From CAZJHD01 sp964545855 (GTDB lineage Bacteria; Planctomycetota; UBA1135; JACQFD01): a DNA stretch of 64,000 nucleotides. Position numbers and translations under genes: made by a program. Of the stretch, positions 1 through 6,839 are shown piece after piece (within the stretch, counting starts at the first letter, position 1; each line of letters begins with the position of its first letter). The notes under the pieces were generated by a model. It searched no databases. It saw nothing but the letters and a program-made list of their open reading frames with translations, and was not told the origin of the DNA. The stretch covers positions 1 through 64,000 of the forward strand of contig CAZJHD010000001.1 of NCBI GenBank assembly GCA_964545855.1. Reading direction: 5' to 3'.

Positions 1-96
1 GGGTCAGCGGCGGCAATTCTTCCACGACCTCTCCGACGTCTTCGCCACGAGGAGGAAGGCGTGGTGCTCGGCGTCGACGAAGTCGAGATCCGATGG

Positions 97-140
97 GCTG
101 CCTCGCGCTCGCTCTGCGGAGCACTCGACCCACGGGCAGC
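97..140. repeat. Solo half-copy of REP-like repeat
   Basis: Bases 97-125 (starting GCTGCCTCGCGC and ending GGAGCACT) are identical to 44937-44965. After a four-base difference, 130-140 (CCACGGGCAGC) is identical to 44970-44980. At the second locus this sequence is the right arm of a 22-bp inverted repeat. Here only one half is visible, so it is read as a single or decayed member of the same dispersed family. Confidence 0.6.
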
Positions 141-176
141 CGAGGTGCTTCGCGGCCGAATGCCGCCGAGGGAAGG

Positions 177-182
177 TACGCT
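177..182 (+). promoter_or_regulatory. Putative -10 hexamer of a leaderless sigma-like gene
   Basis: TACGCT fits a TANNNT -10 element and ends 7 bases before the GTG at 189, so transcription would start at or next to the start codon. No -35 match is evident. A GGGAAGG stretch just upstream could instead act as a ribosome-binding site, so the two readings compete. Confidence 0.3.
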
Positions 183-188
183 GGCTCC

Positions 189-761
189 GTGCCCTCCGGC
201 TCCGACGAGCACTCCCTTCCGCGACTCCTCCAGGAAGCTCGTCCCCTGCTCGAGCGGCTCGTGGTGAACGAGGCGCGGCCCCTCCTGCGGCTGGAGACCG
301 AGGAAGACCTAGTCCAGGGGATCTGCGCGCACGCTCTCAGCGTCGCCGATCGCTTCGAGTATCGAAGCGAGGCCGAGTTCCGGGCGTGGATCCGGACGAT
401 CGCGCGGCAGCACCTCGTGAATCGCTCGCGCTACTGGTCGGCGCGCCGGCGCGACGGAGTGCAGGTGCTGCGCCTCACGCAGGTCGGATCGCGCACGTCG
501 GCCCAGGGAGACACGGGCCTCGCCGGTTCGCGCACGGGGCCCCTCACGTTCGCCGCGCGGCGGGAGCAGCTCGCGCTCGCGGCGAAGGTGATCGCCGTGC
601 TCTCGGACCGCGACCGCGCGCTCCTGCGCTCGCTCGGCGACGGGACGCCGCTCGAGGAGATGTCGGTGCGGCTCGGGATCACCTACGAGACGGCCAAGAA
701 GGCGCGCCAGCGCGCCCTCGACCGATTCCGCATCACCTACGACCTGCTGCTGAAGAACTGA
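189..761 (+). CDS. Sigma-70-family (ECF-like) regulator
   Basis: This 190-residue protein resembles a small sigma factor that would direct RNA polymerase to a regulon. A region-2-like segment spans about residues 38-80 (EEDLVQGICAHAL, then EFRAWIRTIARQHL). A region-4-like helix-turn-helix spans about 136-180 (LSDRDRALLRSL, then the recognition helix ITYETAKKARQRALDRF). The linker between them is long. The GTG at 189 is chosen because the recognisable sequence begins just after it; an upstream ATG at 93 would add 32 low-complexity residues lying in the repeat. No anti-sigma gene is adjacent, and the next gene converges on it. Family membership is likely, but the regulon is unknown. A non-sigma RNA-polymerase-binding regulator is the alternative. 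Confidence 0.7.
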   Translation: MPSGSDEHSLPRLLQEARPLLERLVVNEARPLLRLETEEDLVQGICAHALSVADRFEYRSEAEFRAWIRTIARQHLVNRSRYWSARRRDGVQVLRLTQVGSRTSAQGDTGLAGSRTGPLTFAARREQLALAAKVIAVLSDRDRALLRSLGDGTPLEEMSVRLGITYETAKKARQRALDRFRITYDLLLKN

Positions 762-794
762 GCTGCTGCTCGCGCGCCCGGGGCCGCCGCCCGC

Positions 795-1697
795 TCAGCG
801 CTGGAGCCAGCCGCCGATCCAGCGCGCGACGGTCGTGAGCGCGGCTCCGAGATCGATCTCGAGATCGTCGGATCCGGTGCGGAACGGCTGGCCGCCGCCG
901 AACCCGTCCCGCGACCGCGACGTCTCGCGGCGCGCGAGCGACGCGCGGTGTTCCAGGTCCTCCGCCTCGCGGCGGCGGGCGCGCTGGAGGCCGCCGCCGC
1001 GCACGAAGCGCAGGACGTTCTCCAGCTCCGAATGATCGAGCCAGACTCCGTGCTCGCGGCAGACGTCGACGATCACGCCGGAGGTGCCGCCGAAGTTGCG
1101 CGGCACCATCCGGTCGCCGCAGCGGATGCAGGGCAAGTAGGTCACGCGCGCCGGGAGGACGGCCGCGCCCGCGGGCCGGTCGCCGGCGGAGGCGATCGAC
1201 TCGGCGGACTCCTCCGACTTCGCGCAGAGTTCCTCGAAGGATCGCGGCGAGAGCCAGAGGCCGCCGCAGTGCGCGCACTCGACGAGGCTCGTTCCCGCCA
1301 TGCGGCGTGCGCGGAGCGCGCCGGCGCACCGCGGGCAGGAGACGTCCTCCGGCACCGCGGCGAGCGCCTGCGGCTCGATCCGCAGGCCGCACTCCATGCA
1401 GAACTGTGCTTCGGCCGTCATCCGTGCGAAGCACCCGGGGCACATCGACGAGAGACGCCTCTCCTCGAGCGTGATCCCGCTCCCGCAGTGCGAGCACTCC
1501 GTCGCCGAGGCCGCGAAGGCGCCGCCGCAGTTGGCGCAGTTGAGCGGCCGCGGCGCGTGGGCGGCGCGCACCTCGACGACGAGCTGCTTCCCGCACTCGC
1601 ATCGAACGGTGCTCCCGGCGCGCACGTGGGTCACCTCGTACTGCCGGCCGCAGCCGGAGCAGGCGATCAGGTCGCGGGGGACGGGCGGAGCGCGCAT
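795..1697 (-). CDS. Multi-zinc-ribbon protein, zf-TFIIB type
   Basis: The 300-residue protein has about ten closely spaced zinc-ligand pairs: C13/C16, C33/C35, C54/C57, C68/C71, C86/C89, C100/C103, C121/C124, C141/C144, C190/C193 and C213/H216. The segments around 121-150 (CPRCAGAL, then CAHCGGLWL) and 190-225 (CIRCGDRM, then GVWLDHSELENVL) match the zf-TFIIB pattern in which a CxxC pair is followed by C-x2-C/H-G-x-WLD. The C-terminal 60 residues are charged and end in an amphipathic tail. Such proteins are usually uncharacterised and thought to bind nucleic acid or proteins. The ATG at 1697 is chosen over a longer frame that would run back into the preceding gene. It lies 83 bases downstream of the biotin ligase, probably in the same transcript. 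Confidence 0.75.
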   Translation of the reverse strand: MRAPPVPRDLIACSGCGRQYEVTHVRAGSTVRCECGKQLVVEVRAAHAPRPLNCANCGGAFAASATECSHCGSGITLEERRLSSMCPGCFARMTAEAQFCMECGLRIEPQALAAVPEDVSCPRCAGALRARRMAGTSLVECAHCGGLWLSPRSFEELCAKSEESAESIASAGDRPAGAAVLPARVTYLPCIRCGDRMVPRNFGGTSGVIVDVCREHGVWLDHSELENVLRFVRGGGLQRARRREAEDLEHRASLARRETSRSRDGFGGGQPFRTGSDDLEIDLGAALTTVARWIGGWLQR

Positions 1698-1780
1698 GGG
1701 CGGACGTTCCCCCTGCTCTTCGGCCTGGCGCCCCTGCCGACCTTCGGCCCTCGTCTCCGCGGCGCTCGGCGGTCCGACCG

Positions 1781-2674
1781 TCAGCTGGGGCGCGCGGCGA
1801 GCGCCGTGACCGTCTCCGCCGCGAGCCATTCCGTCCCCGTGGCCGTGCGCAGCGCGAGGCCGCGGCGGGCGTCGAATCCGAGGAGCTCGCCGTCGATCTG
1901 CCCCGCGGGCGCCGCCGCGCGCACCGCTTCGCCGAGGAGTCCGAGCCCCTCGGCGAACTCCGTCTCGATGCGGAGGAAGTCGCCCGCGAGCACGGCCGTG
2001 AGCGCGTCGTCGAGCGCGTCGAGCGCCGCGCGCGCGACGGCCTCGCGGTCGAGGAGCCGTCCCGCGGCGGCGGCGAGGGAGGTCGCCGTCGCGCGGAGGT
2101 CGGGATCGAAGTCGACCGACGGATCGTCGTTCACGTCGAGACCGATCCCGACGACGACGTGCGCCGCGCCGCCGCGGGTGCGCGCCTCCACGAGGATGCC
2201 GCAGGCCTTGCGTCCGGACACGAGCAGGTCGTTGGGCCACTTGATGCGCGCTTCGAGCCCGGAGGTCGCGCGGATCGCGTCGCGCAGGGCGACGGCGGCG
2301 CCCGCCACGAGGGCTGGCGCCGGCGGCGGCACCGGCGCGCGCAGGGCGACGCTGAGGAGGAGCCCGCGGCCCGCGCGCGCGCGCCAGGCGCGCCCGCGGC
2401 GGCCCCGGCCCGCCGTCTGCGACTCCGCGAAGACCACGAGGCCGTGGGCGGCATCGGCGTCGCTCTCGAGGGCGGCGAAGGCGAGGTCGTTGGTGCTCCC
2501 GGCCTCGGCGACGCAGCGCACGTGGCGGCCCACGAGGCGGCGCGCGGCGGAGGCGATGGCCTCGGCGCGGAGCGCCGGCGGAGGGAGATCGGCGCGCGTC
2601 TCTCCGCGGCCGGGCTCTTCTCCGCGGCCGGGTCCGTCCCCGCGGCCGGCTCCTTCGCCGGAACCGGCGCTCAC
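1781..2674 (-). CDS. birA: Biotin--[acetyl-CoA-carboxylase] ligase
   Basis: BirA activates biotin with ATP and attaches it to the lysine of biotin carboxyl carrier protein in the cytoplasm, which switches on acetyl-CoA carboxylase. The 297-residue protein carries the signature GRGRRGRAW (adenylate-binding loop), KWPNDLL, KACGILVEA and VGIGLDVN in family order, followed by the small C-terminal domain. There is no N-terminal helix-turn-helix, so it is the monofunctional type and not the bifunctional repressor. The first 30 residues are a Gly/Glu/Arg-rich repetitive extension, so the true start may be further in. It begins 7 bases after the stop of the sigma-factor gene, which implies one transcript. 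Confidence 0.92.
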   Translation of the reverse strand: MSAGSGEGAGRGDGPGRGEEPGRGETRADLPPPALRAEAIASAARRLVGRHVRCVAEAGSTNDLAFAALESDADAAHGLVVFAESQTAGRGRRGRAWRARAGRGLLLSVALRAPVPPPAPALVAGAAVALRDAIRATSGLEARIKWPNDLLVSGRKACGILVEARTRGGAAHVVVGIGLDVNDDPSVDFDPDLRATATSLAAAAGRLLDREAVARAALDALDDALTAVLAGDFLRIETEFAEGLGLLGEAVRAAAPAGQIDGELLGFDARRGLALRTATGTEWLAAETVTALAARPS

Positions 2675-2681
2675 GCCGTCC

Positions 2682-3611
2682 TCACATCAGCAGCGAGGGC
2701 CGCAGCCGCCCGAGCTGCACCTTCAATCGCGCGACGACGTTGCTGTGGATCTGGCAGACGCGCGACTCCGTGAGGTGGAGGATCTCGCCGATCTCCCGCA
2801 TGGTGAGACCCTCCTGGTAGTACATGACGAAGATGAGCCGCTCCTTCTTGGAGAGGTTCTTCGTGATGACCTCCATGAGGTCGCGGCGGTGGATCGTCTG
2901 GAGCGGGTCCTCGCCCTTCTTGTCCTCCAGCATCTCCGACTTCTCGACGCCGCGGTCGTCGTCGCCCTCGTCCCACTTGTCGGAGAGCGAGAGCATCGAC
3001 TTCGGGCTCGAGTCCGCCATCTCGGTCTCGATGCGCTGCAGCGGGATCTGGAGGTGCTGCGCCAGCTCGAACTCCGTCGGGCGGCGCCCCATCCGTGCCT
3101 CGAGCTCGTGGATCGCGCGCTCGACGCGGTGGGCCTTCAGGCGCACGAGGCGCGGGACGAAGTCCTGGGCGCGGAGATGGTCGAGGATCGATCCGCGGAT
3201 GCGGGTCGTGCAGTAGGTCTTGAACTTGATGCCACGGCTCAGATCGAAGCCGTTGATCGCGTCCATGAGACCCGTCACGCCGGCCGAGCAGAGCTCCTCG
3301 AGATCGATCGACTTCGGCAGCGTCTGGAGCACGCGTTCCGCGATGTGGCGCACCATCGCGTAGTACTTCTCGACGAGGAGATTCCGGAGGTTCTCGTCGA
3401 GCGTCGCCTTGTAGGCGCGCCAGAGTTCGTCCGTCGACTGGTTGTCCGACGGGTTGGAGCGGCCCGTCGGACGGACGTCCCGGGGCAGTCCGCCGCGCGC
3501 GATGCCTCGGCGCGTCGCGGCGCGCGGATCCGGCTGCTTCGAAGGAGTGCTGGCGCTCTTGGCCCGGGCCTTCTTCGGGGCGCCGGTCTTGGAGCTCTTC
3601 CTCGGCGACAT
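2682..3611 (-). CDS. Sigma factor of the FliA/WhiG type
   Basis: The 309-residue protein is an alternative sigma factor of the sigma-28 group. Region 2 is clear (DLEELCSAGVTGLMDAINGF, then FKTYCTTRIRGSILDHLR), region 3 lies around ARMGRRPTEFELAQHL, and region 4 is LSKKERLIFVMYYQEGLTM followed by the helix-turn-helix REIGEILHLTESRVCQIHS. The N-terminal 60 residues are a basic Lys/Arg/Ser-rich tail outside the family core. The ATG at 3611 is used; an in-frame TTG at 3644 is possible and lies about 17 bases after a TATACT hexamer. In other bacteria this group drives flagellar or developmental genes, but no motility gene is in this window, so its target is open. It leads a likely operon with birA and the zinc-ribbon gene. 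Confidence 0.9.
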   Translation of the reverse strand: MSPRKSSKTGAPKKARAKSASTPSKQPDPRAATRRGIARGGLPRDVRPTGRSNPSDNQSTDELWRAYKATLDENLRNLLVEKYYAMVRHIAERVLQTLPKSIDLEELCSAGVTGLMDAINGFDLSRGIKFKTYCTTRIRGSILDHLRAQDFVPRLVRLKAHRVERAIHELEARMGRRPTEFELAQHLQIPLQRIETEMADSSPKSMLSLSDKWDEGDDDRGVEKSEMLEDKKGEDPLQTIHRRDLMEVITKNLSKKERLIFVMYYQEGLTMREIGEILHLTESRVCQIHSNVVARLKVQLGRLRPSLLM

Positions 3612-3660
3612 CGTGGGTGTGTTCGAGCGCTTTGCGAGGGTCAAGGCAGCCTCTCGCTGG

Positions 3661-3666
3661 AGTATA
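3661..3666 (-). promoter_or_regulatory. Putative -10 box of the sigma-factor operon
   Basis: On the minus strand the hexamer TATACT (3666 down to 3661) is a good -10 match in a GC-rich gap and stands 50 bases before the ATG of the FliA-type gene. No convincing -35 lies 17 bases further upstream. Confidence 0.35.
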
Positions 3667-3722
3667 GGAGCGCCCTGGGCGTGCCCCGACGTGGAAAGCT
3701 CTTCGCGGTCTCGCCGCGGTGA

Positions 3723-4250
3723 TCAGTAGGTGAGGAGCGAATGGACGTCGTGTCCGGGCAAGCGCTTACGGCCTCCGAGCGCCTTCAGCTCGACGACGAA
3801 CAGGAAGGCGGAGACCGACGCGCCGCACATCGCGACGAGCTTGCCGGCCGCTTCCGCCGTGCCGCCCGTGGCGAGGAGGTCGTCGACGACGAGAGCCTTC
3901 TGCCCCTTCGCGAACGCGTCCTGGTGGATCTCGATGGTGTCGGTTCCGTACTCGAGCGCGTAGCTCTGCGAGTAGGTCTTCCACGGGAGCTTCTTCGGCT
4001 TGCGGATGGGGACGAAGCCGCAGCCCAGGCGGATCGACAGCGCCGCGCCGAAGAGGAAACCGCGCGACTCGATGCCGACCACCGCGTCGGGGAGCCCGAT
4101 CGGCGCCACCGATTCCGCGAGAGCGTCGATGGTCGCGTGGAATCCCTTGATGTCGCGCAGCAGGGGAGTGATGTCGCGGAAGAGGATCCCCTTCTTCGGG
4201 AAGTCGGGGACGTCGCGGATGAGGCTGCGGAGGAGATCGAGGTTCGCCAC
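3723..4250 (-). CDS. apt: Adenine phosphoribosyltransferase
   Basis: Apt salvages adenine: adenine plus PRPP gives AMP and pyrophosphate, in the cytoplasm. The 175-residue length is standard. The N-terminus LLRSLIRDVPDFPKKGILFRD and the following DITPLL are family signatures, VVGIESRGFLFGAAL holds the adenine-site region, and ALVVDDLLATGGT at about residues 118-130 is the PRPP-binding loop. The start is a GTG, with no ATG nearby that keeps the conserved N-terminus. The gene lies between argS upstream and the sigma-factor operon downstream, all on the minus strand, separated by gaps of about 70-115 bases that could hold promoters. Confidence 0.95.
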   Translation of the reverse strand: MANLDLLRSLIRDVPDFPKKGILFRDITPLLRDIKGFHATIDALAESVAPIGLPDAVVGIESRGFLFGAALSIRLGCGFVPIRKPKKLPWKTYSQSYALEYGTDTIEIHQDAFAKGQKALVVDDLLATGGTAEAAGKLVAMCGASVSAFLFVVELKALGGRKRLPGHDVHSLLTY

Positions 4251-4365
4251 GGTCGAGTCCGGTCGGAGTGGTGCGTTGGGGAAGGGTTCGGTGACGGCTC
4301 GCCGATCGGGCGAGGCGGGGGAGTCGGCGGTGGGGCGATCGAGGAGGCGTCGAGCCGCCAGGTTC

Positions 4366-6105
4366 CTACATCTCGCTCGGCGCGGCGACCCCGAGGAGCT
4401 CGAGGGCGCGGGCGAGCACGCGGCGAGCGCTCTCGACGAGCACGAGCCGCGCGCCGACGAGGTCGGCGCTCCCGGCGTCGAGCACGCGGTGGTCGCGGTA
4501 GAAGGCGTTGGCCGTCTGGGCGACCTCGACGGCGGCGGCGGCGACGAGGTGCGGCTCGAAGCGTTCGGCGGCGAGGGCGACGGTCTCGGGGAAGCGCGCC
4601 ATCGCGAGGAGGAGCGGCGCCGCCTCCGGCAGGAGATCGAGGCGCGTACCCGCGGGCACGCCGTCGCCGTCGAGGCGCGCCCCCGACTTGCGCACGACGC
4701 TCGCGAGCCGCGCGTGCGTGTACTGGCAGTAGGGGCCCGTCTCGCCGTCGAAGTTGAGCACTTCCTCCCAGCGGAAGACGACGTCTCGGCGTCGGTCGAG
4801 CTTCAGCTCGTTGAAGACGACGGCGCCGATGCCCACCTGCTCGGCGACGCGCTCGGAGTCGCGCAGGTCGGGGTTCTTGTCGCGGATGACGGTGCGGACG
4901 CGCTCCACGGCGGCGTTCAGCACGTCCTCCAGGATCACGATGTTGCCCTTGCGCGAGCTCATCCTTCCCTCGGGCAGGCGCATCATCCCGAAGTGGGCGT
5001 GCTCGACGGAGTCCCACCAGTCGACGCCGAGACGGCGCAGCACGGCCTTCAGCTCGCGGAAGTGATCGCGCTGCTCGCCGCCCACGACGTAGACGGCCTT
5101 CCAGAAGTCGTAGGTGTCCTTGCGGTAGAAGACCGACGCGAGGTCGCGGGTGAGGTAGAGCGTCGTGCCGTCGCCGGTCTGCAGCAGCGCCGGCTTCTCC
5201 GAGCCTTCGATCTCGACGACCAGGGCGCCCTCGGAGACGGAGGTGATGCCGGCGGACTTCAGGCGCTCGAGGGTGGGCTGCAGGTCCTTCTCGTAGGCGC
5301 TCTCGCCGCGCACCTCCGTGAAGGAGACGCCGAGGCGCGCATAGATGCGCTCGAACTCCTCGAGGGAGAGAGCCGTCGTCTTCTTCCAGAGGCGGCGTGC
5401 CTCGTTCTCCTCGCCCGACTCGAGATCGAGGAACCACTTGCGCGCCTCGGCGCCGAGCTCGCGCGCGACGTCGCCGCCCTTCTCCTCCTCCTCGTGGTAG
5501 CGGACGTAGACGGACTGCAGGTACTCGATGGCGGTGCCCGCGGAGGCGTGCTCGTCGAGGGCCGCCTCGGAGCCGTAGCGGCGGAGCGCCGTCAGGAGCT
5601 TCCCGAACTGCGACCCCCAATCGCCCAGGTGGTTGATCCCCGCGACCCGGTGGCCGCGCGCGCGGCAGATGCGCTGGATCGCGGCGCCGATGAGGGTCGA
5701 GCGCAGGTGTGCCGCGTGGAAGCGCTTCGCGATGTTCGGAGAGCTGAAGTCGAGGACGATCGTCCGGCCCGTGCCCTCGTCGCCGTCGCCGTAGCCGGGC
5801 GCGAGAGCGGCGGTGATCACCTCGCGCGCGAGGGCCGCGCGGTCGATCGAGAAGTTGAGGAAGGGGCCCGCGGCGGACGCGCGGATCTCCGGGAGATCGG
5901 CGAGCGCGGCGGCGAACGAAGCGGCGACGGCTGGCGGCGCCTGCTTCCGTTCCTTCGCGATCGGGAAGCACGGGAACGCGAGGTCTCCGCGCGCCGCGTC
6001 GCGCGGCGTCTCGAGGCGGATCGAATCGGACGGCACCCCGGCCGCTCCGGCGAGGGCCGTGACGATGCGCGATCGAAACGTGTCGAGAGGGGAGCCCGTC
6101 GCCAT
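4366..6105 (-). CDS. argS: Arginyl-tRNA synthetase
   Basis: ArgS charges tRNA-Arg with arginine for translation. The 579-residue protein has the class I HIGH-type motif in the form HAAHLRST within the SSPNIAKRFHAAHL block, the N-terminal Arg-tRNA synthetase domain before it, and the KMSKS-equivalent RMSSRKGN around two thirds of the way along. The C-terminal DALR anticodon-binding domain ends in RVLARALELLGVAAPSEM. ATG 6105 (MATGSPLDTFRSRIV) fits the family N-terminus; an in-frame start at 6147 would add 14 residues. It is divergent from the MOSC gene, only about 70 bases away, so the two promoters must lie close together. Confidence 0.95.
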   Translation of the reverse strand: MATGSPLDTFRSRIVTALAGAAGVPSDSIRLETPRDAARGDLAFPCFPIAKERKQAPPAVAASFAAALADLPEIRASAAGPFLNFSIDRAALAREVITAALAPGYGDGDEGTGRTIVLDFSSPNIAKRFHAAHLRSTLIGAAIQRICRARGHRVAGINHLGDWGSQFGKLLTALRRYGSEAALDEHASAGTAIEYLQSVYVRYHEEEEKGGDVARELGAEARKWFLDLESGEENEARRLWKKTTALSLEEFERIYARLGVSFTEVRGESAYEKDLQPTLERLKSAGITSVSEGALVVEIEGSEKPALLQTGDGTTLYLTRDLASVFYRKDTYDFWKAVYVVGGEQRDHFRELKAVLRRLGVDWWDSVEHAHFGMMRLPEGRMSSRKGNIVILEDVLNAAVERVRTVIRDKNPDLRDSERVAEQVGIGAVVFNELKLDRRRDVVFRWEEVLNFDGETGPYCQYTHARLASVVRKSGARLDGDGVPAGTRLDLLPEAAPLLLAMARFPETVALAAERFEPHLVAAAAVEVAQTANAFYRDHRVLDAGSADLVGARLVLVESARRVLARALELLGVAAPSEM

Positions 6106-6166
6106 GGGAGGGCGACGAGGGTACGGACTCCTCGTGGCGCTTCCCAACGTCGGGCGCGTCGCGCGC

Positions 6167-6172
6167 TATCCT
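6167..6172 (+). promoter_or_regulatory. Putative -10 hexamer of a leaderless MOSC gene
   Basis: TATCCT ends 7 bases before the GTG at 6179. No Shine-Dalgarno sequence precedes that GTG, so a leaderless transcript starting on the start codon is the simplest reading. The geometry is the same as for the gene at 189. Confidence 0.35.
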
Positions 6173-6178
6173 CCCTTC

Positions 6179-6709
6179 GTGACGGCGCGCGCCCTGCTCC
6201 ACTCGATCCAGGTCTCGCAGGGCGGAGTGCCCAAGCGCCCCATCCCCTCGGCGCGGATCCGACGCGACGGCGTCGAGGGCGATCGCCAGACGCACGCCGA
6301 CATCCACGGCGGCCCCGAGCGCGCCGTGTGCGTCTTCTCCCTGGAGGTGATCGAGCGGCTCCGCGCCGAGGGCCACCCCATCGAGCCGGGATCGACGGGA
6401 GACAACCTCACGGTCTCGGGGATCCCCTGGCGCGACGTTCGGCCCGGGTCGCGCCTGCGCGTCGGGAGCGACGTGCTCCTCGAGATCGCGAGCCACACGA
6501 AGCCCTGCGCGACGATCGCGGGCTCCTTCGCGGACGGGGATCCCTCGCGCATCGCGCCGAAGAAGCACCCCGAGGAGAGCCGGCTCTATGCCCGCGTCCT
6601 GCGGGAGGGCGTGGTGCGCGCCGGAGACGCGGTGCTCCTCGAGACCCCCGGTCCGGGAGCGATCGTCGGGAAGATCCTCCGCCGCATCGGCCGCGCGCCG
6701 CGGCGCTGA
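6179..6709 (+). CDS. MOSC domain protein (YiiM-like)
   Basis: The 176-residue protein is a stand-alone MOSC (molybdenum cofactor sulfurase C-terminal) domain. The segments GDRQTHADIHGGPERAVC, GDNLTVSGI and HTKPCATIAG follow the family order, with the cysteine of the last block in the usual conserved position. MOSC proteins transfer or carry sulfur, and YiiM-type members reduce N-hydroxylated purines together with the molybdenum cofactor. No other cofactor gene is adjacent, so the substrate is not shown. The start is a GTG with no ribosome-binding site. It converges with the ABC-F gene, with a large palindrome between their ends. Confidence 0.85.
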   Translation: MTARALLHSIQVSQGGVPKRPIPSARIRRDGVEGDRQTHADIHGGPERAVCVFSLEVIERLRAEGHPIEPGSTGDNLTVSGIPWRDVRPGSRLRVGSDVLLEIASHTKPCATIAGSFADGDPSRIAPKKHPEESRLYARVLREGVVRAGDAVLLETPGPGAIVGKILRRIGRAPRR

Positions 6710-6724
6710 GGGCGCGCGATCGAG

Positions 6725-6832
6725 GTCCCGGGAATGGGGTCAGACCCTTTTCCCCTCGCCCCTCTCCCTCGGCGCGCTCGCGCGCCGAGGGAGAGGGGCG
6801 AGGGGAAAAGGGTCTGACCCCATTCCCGGGAC
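6725..6832. repeat. Perfect 53-bp-arm palindrome (REP/BIME-like)
   Basis: Bases 6725-6777 are the exact reverse complement of 6780-6832, leaving only TC between the arms. Each arm carries the core AATGGGGTCAGACCC, itself a small palindrome (GGGTC-A-GACCC), followed by a pyrimidine-rich stretch and GGCGCGC. It sits between two convergent genes (ends at 6709 and 6840). It may act as a two-way transcription terminator, or be a doublet of REP elements mobilised by a tyrosine (Y1/RAYT) transposase encoded elsewhere. No transposase is present here. Confidence 0.9.
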
Positions 6833-6839
6833 GAGGCCC

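Larger units (their letters stand above)
1..188. other. Window-edge segment with no assignable gene
   Basis: All three forward frames stay open for long stretches because of the GC content, but none gives a recognisable protein, so it cannot be told whether the tail of an upstream gene is present. Bases 97-125 and 130-140 are a near-copy of the right half of the inverted-repeat element at 44816-44984: 29 identical bases, four different, then 11 identical. This suggests a dispersed repeat lies just upstream of the sigma-like gene. Confidence 0.5.

Noticed and set aside
386..838. Second plus-strand frame over the sigma-like gene
   Set aside because: Ala/Arg/Pro-rich, no motif, and overlaps the frame with sigma region 2 and 4 similarity.
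948..3722. Long open frame on the plus strand over the zinc-ribbon, birA and sigma genes
   Set aside because: It lies antisense to recognisable genes, has no motifs and a low-complexity Arg/Ala/Glu composition typical of GC-rich shadow frames.
3785..6568. Long minus-strand frame over apt and argS
   Set aside because: Same-strand out-of-frame shadow of argS and apt, Arg-rich with no domain.
6725..6832. Simple intrinsic terminator
   Set aside because: A 53-bp perfect stem with no U-tract and a recurrent core motif is much larger than a terminator, although it may incidentally stop transcription.
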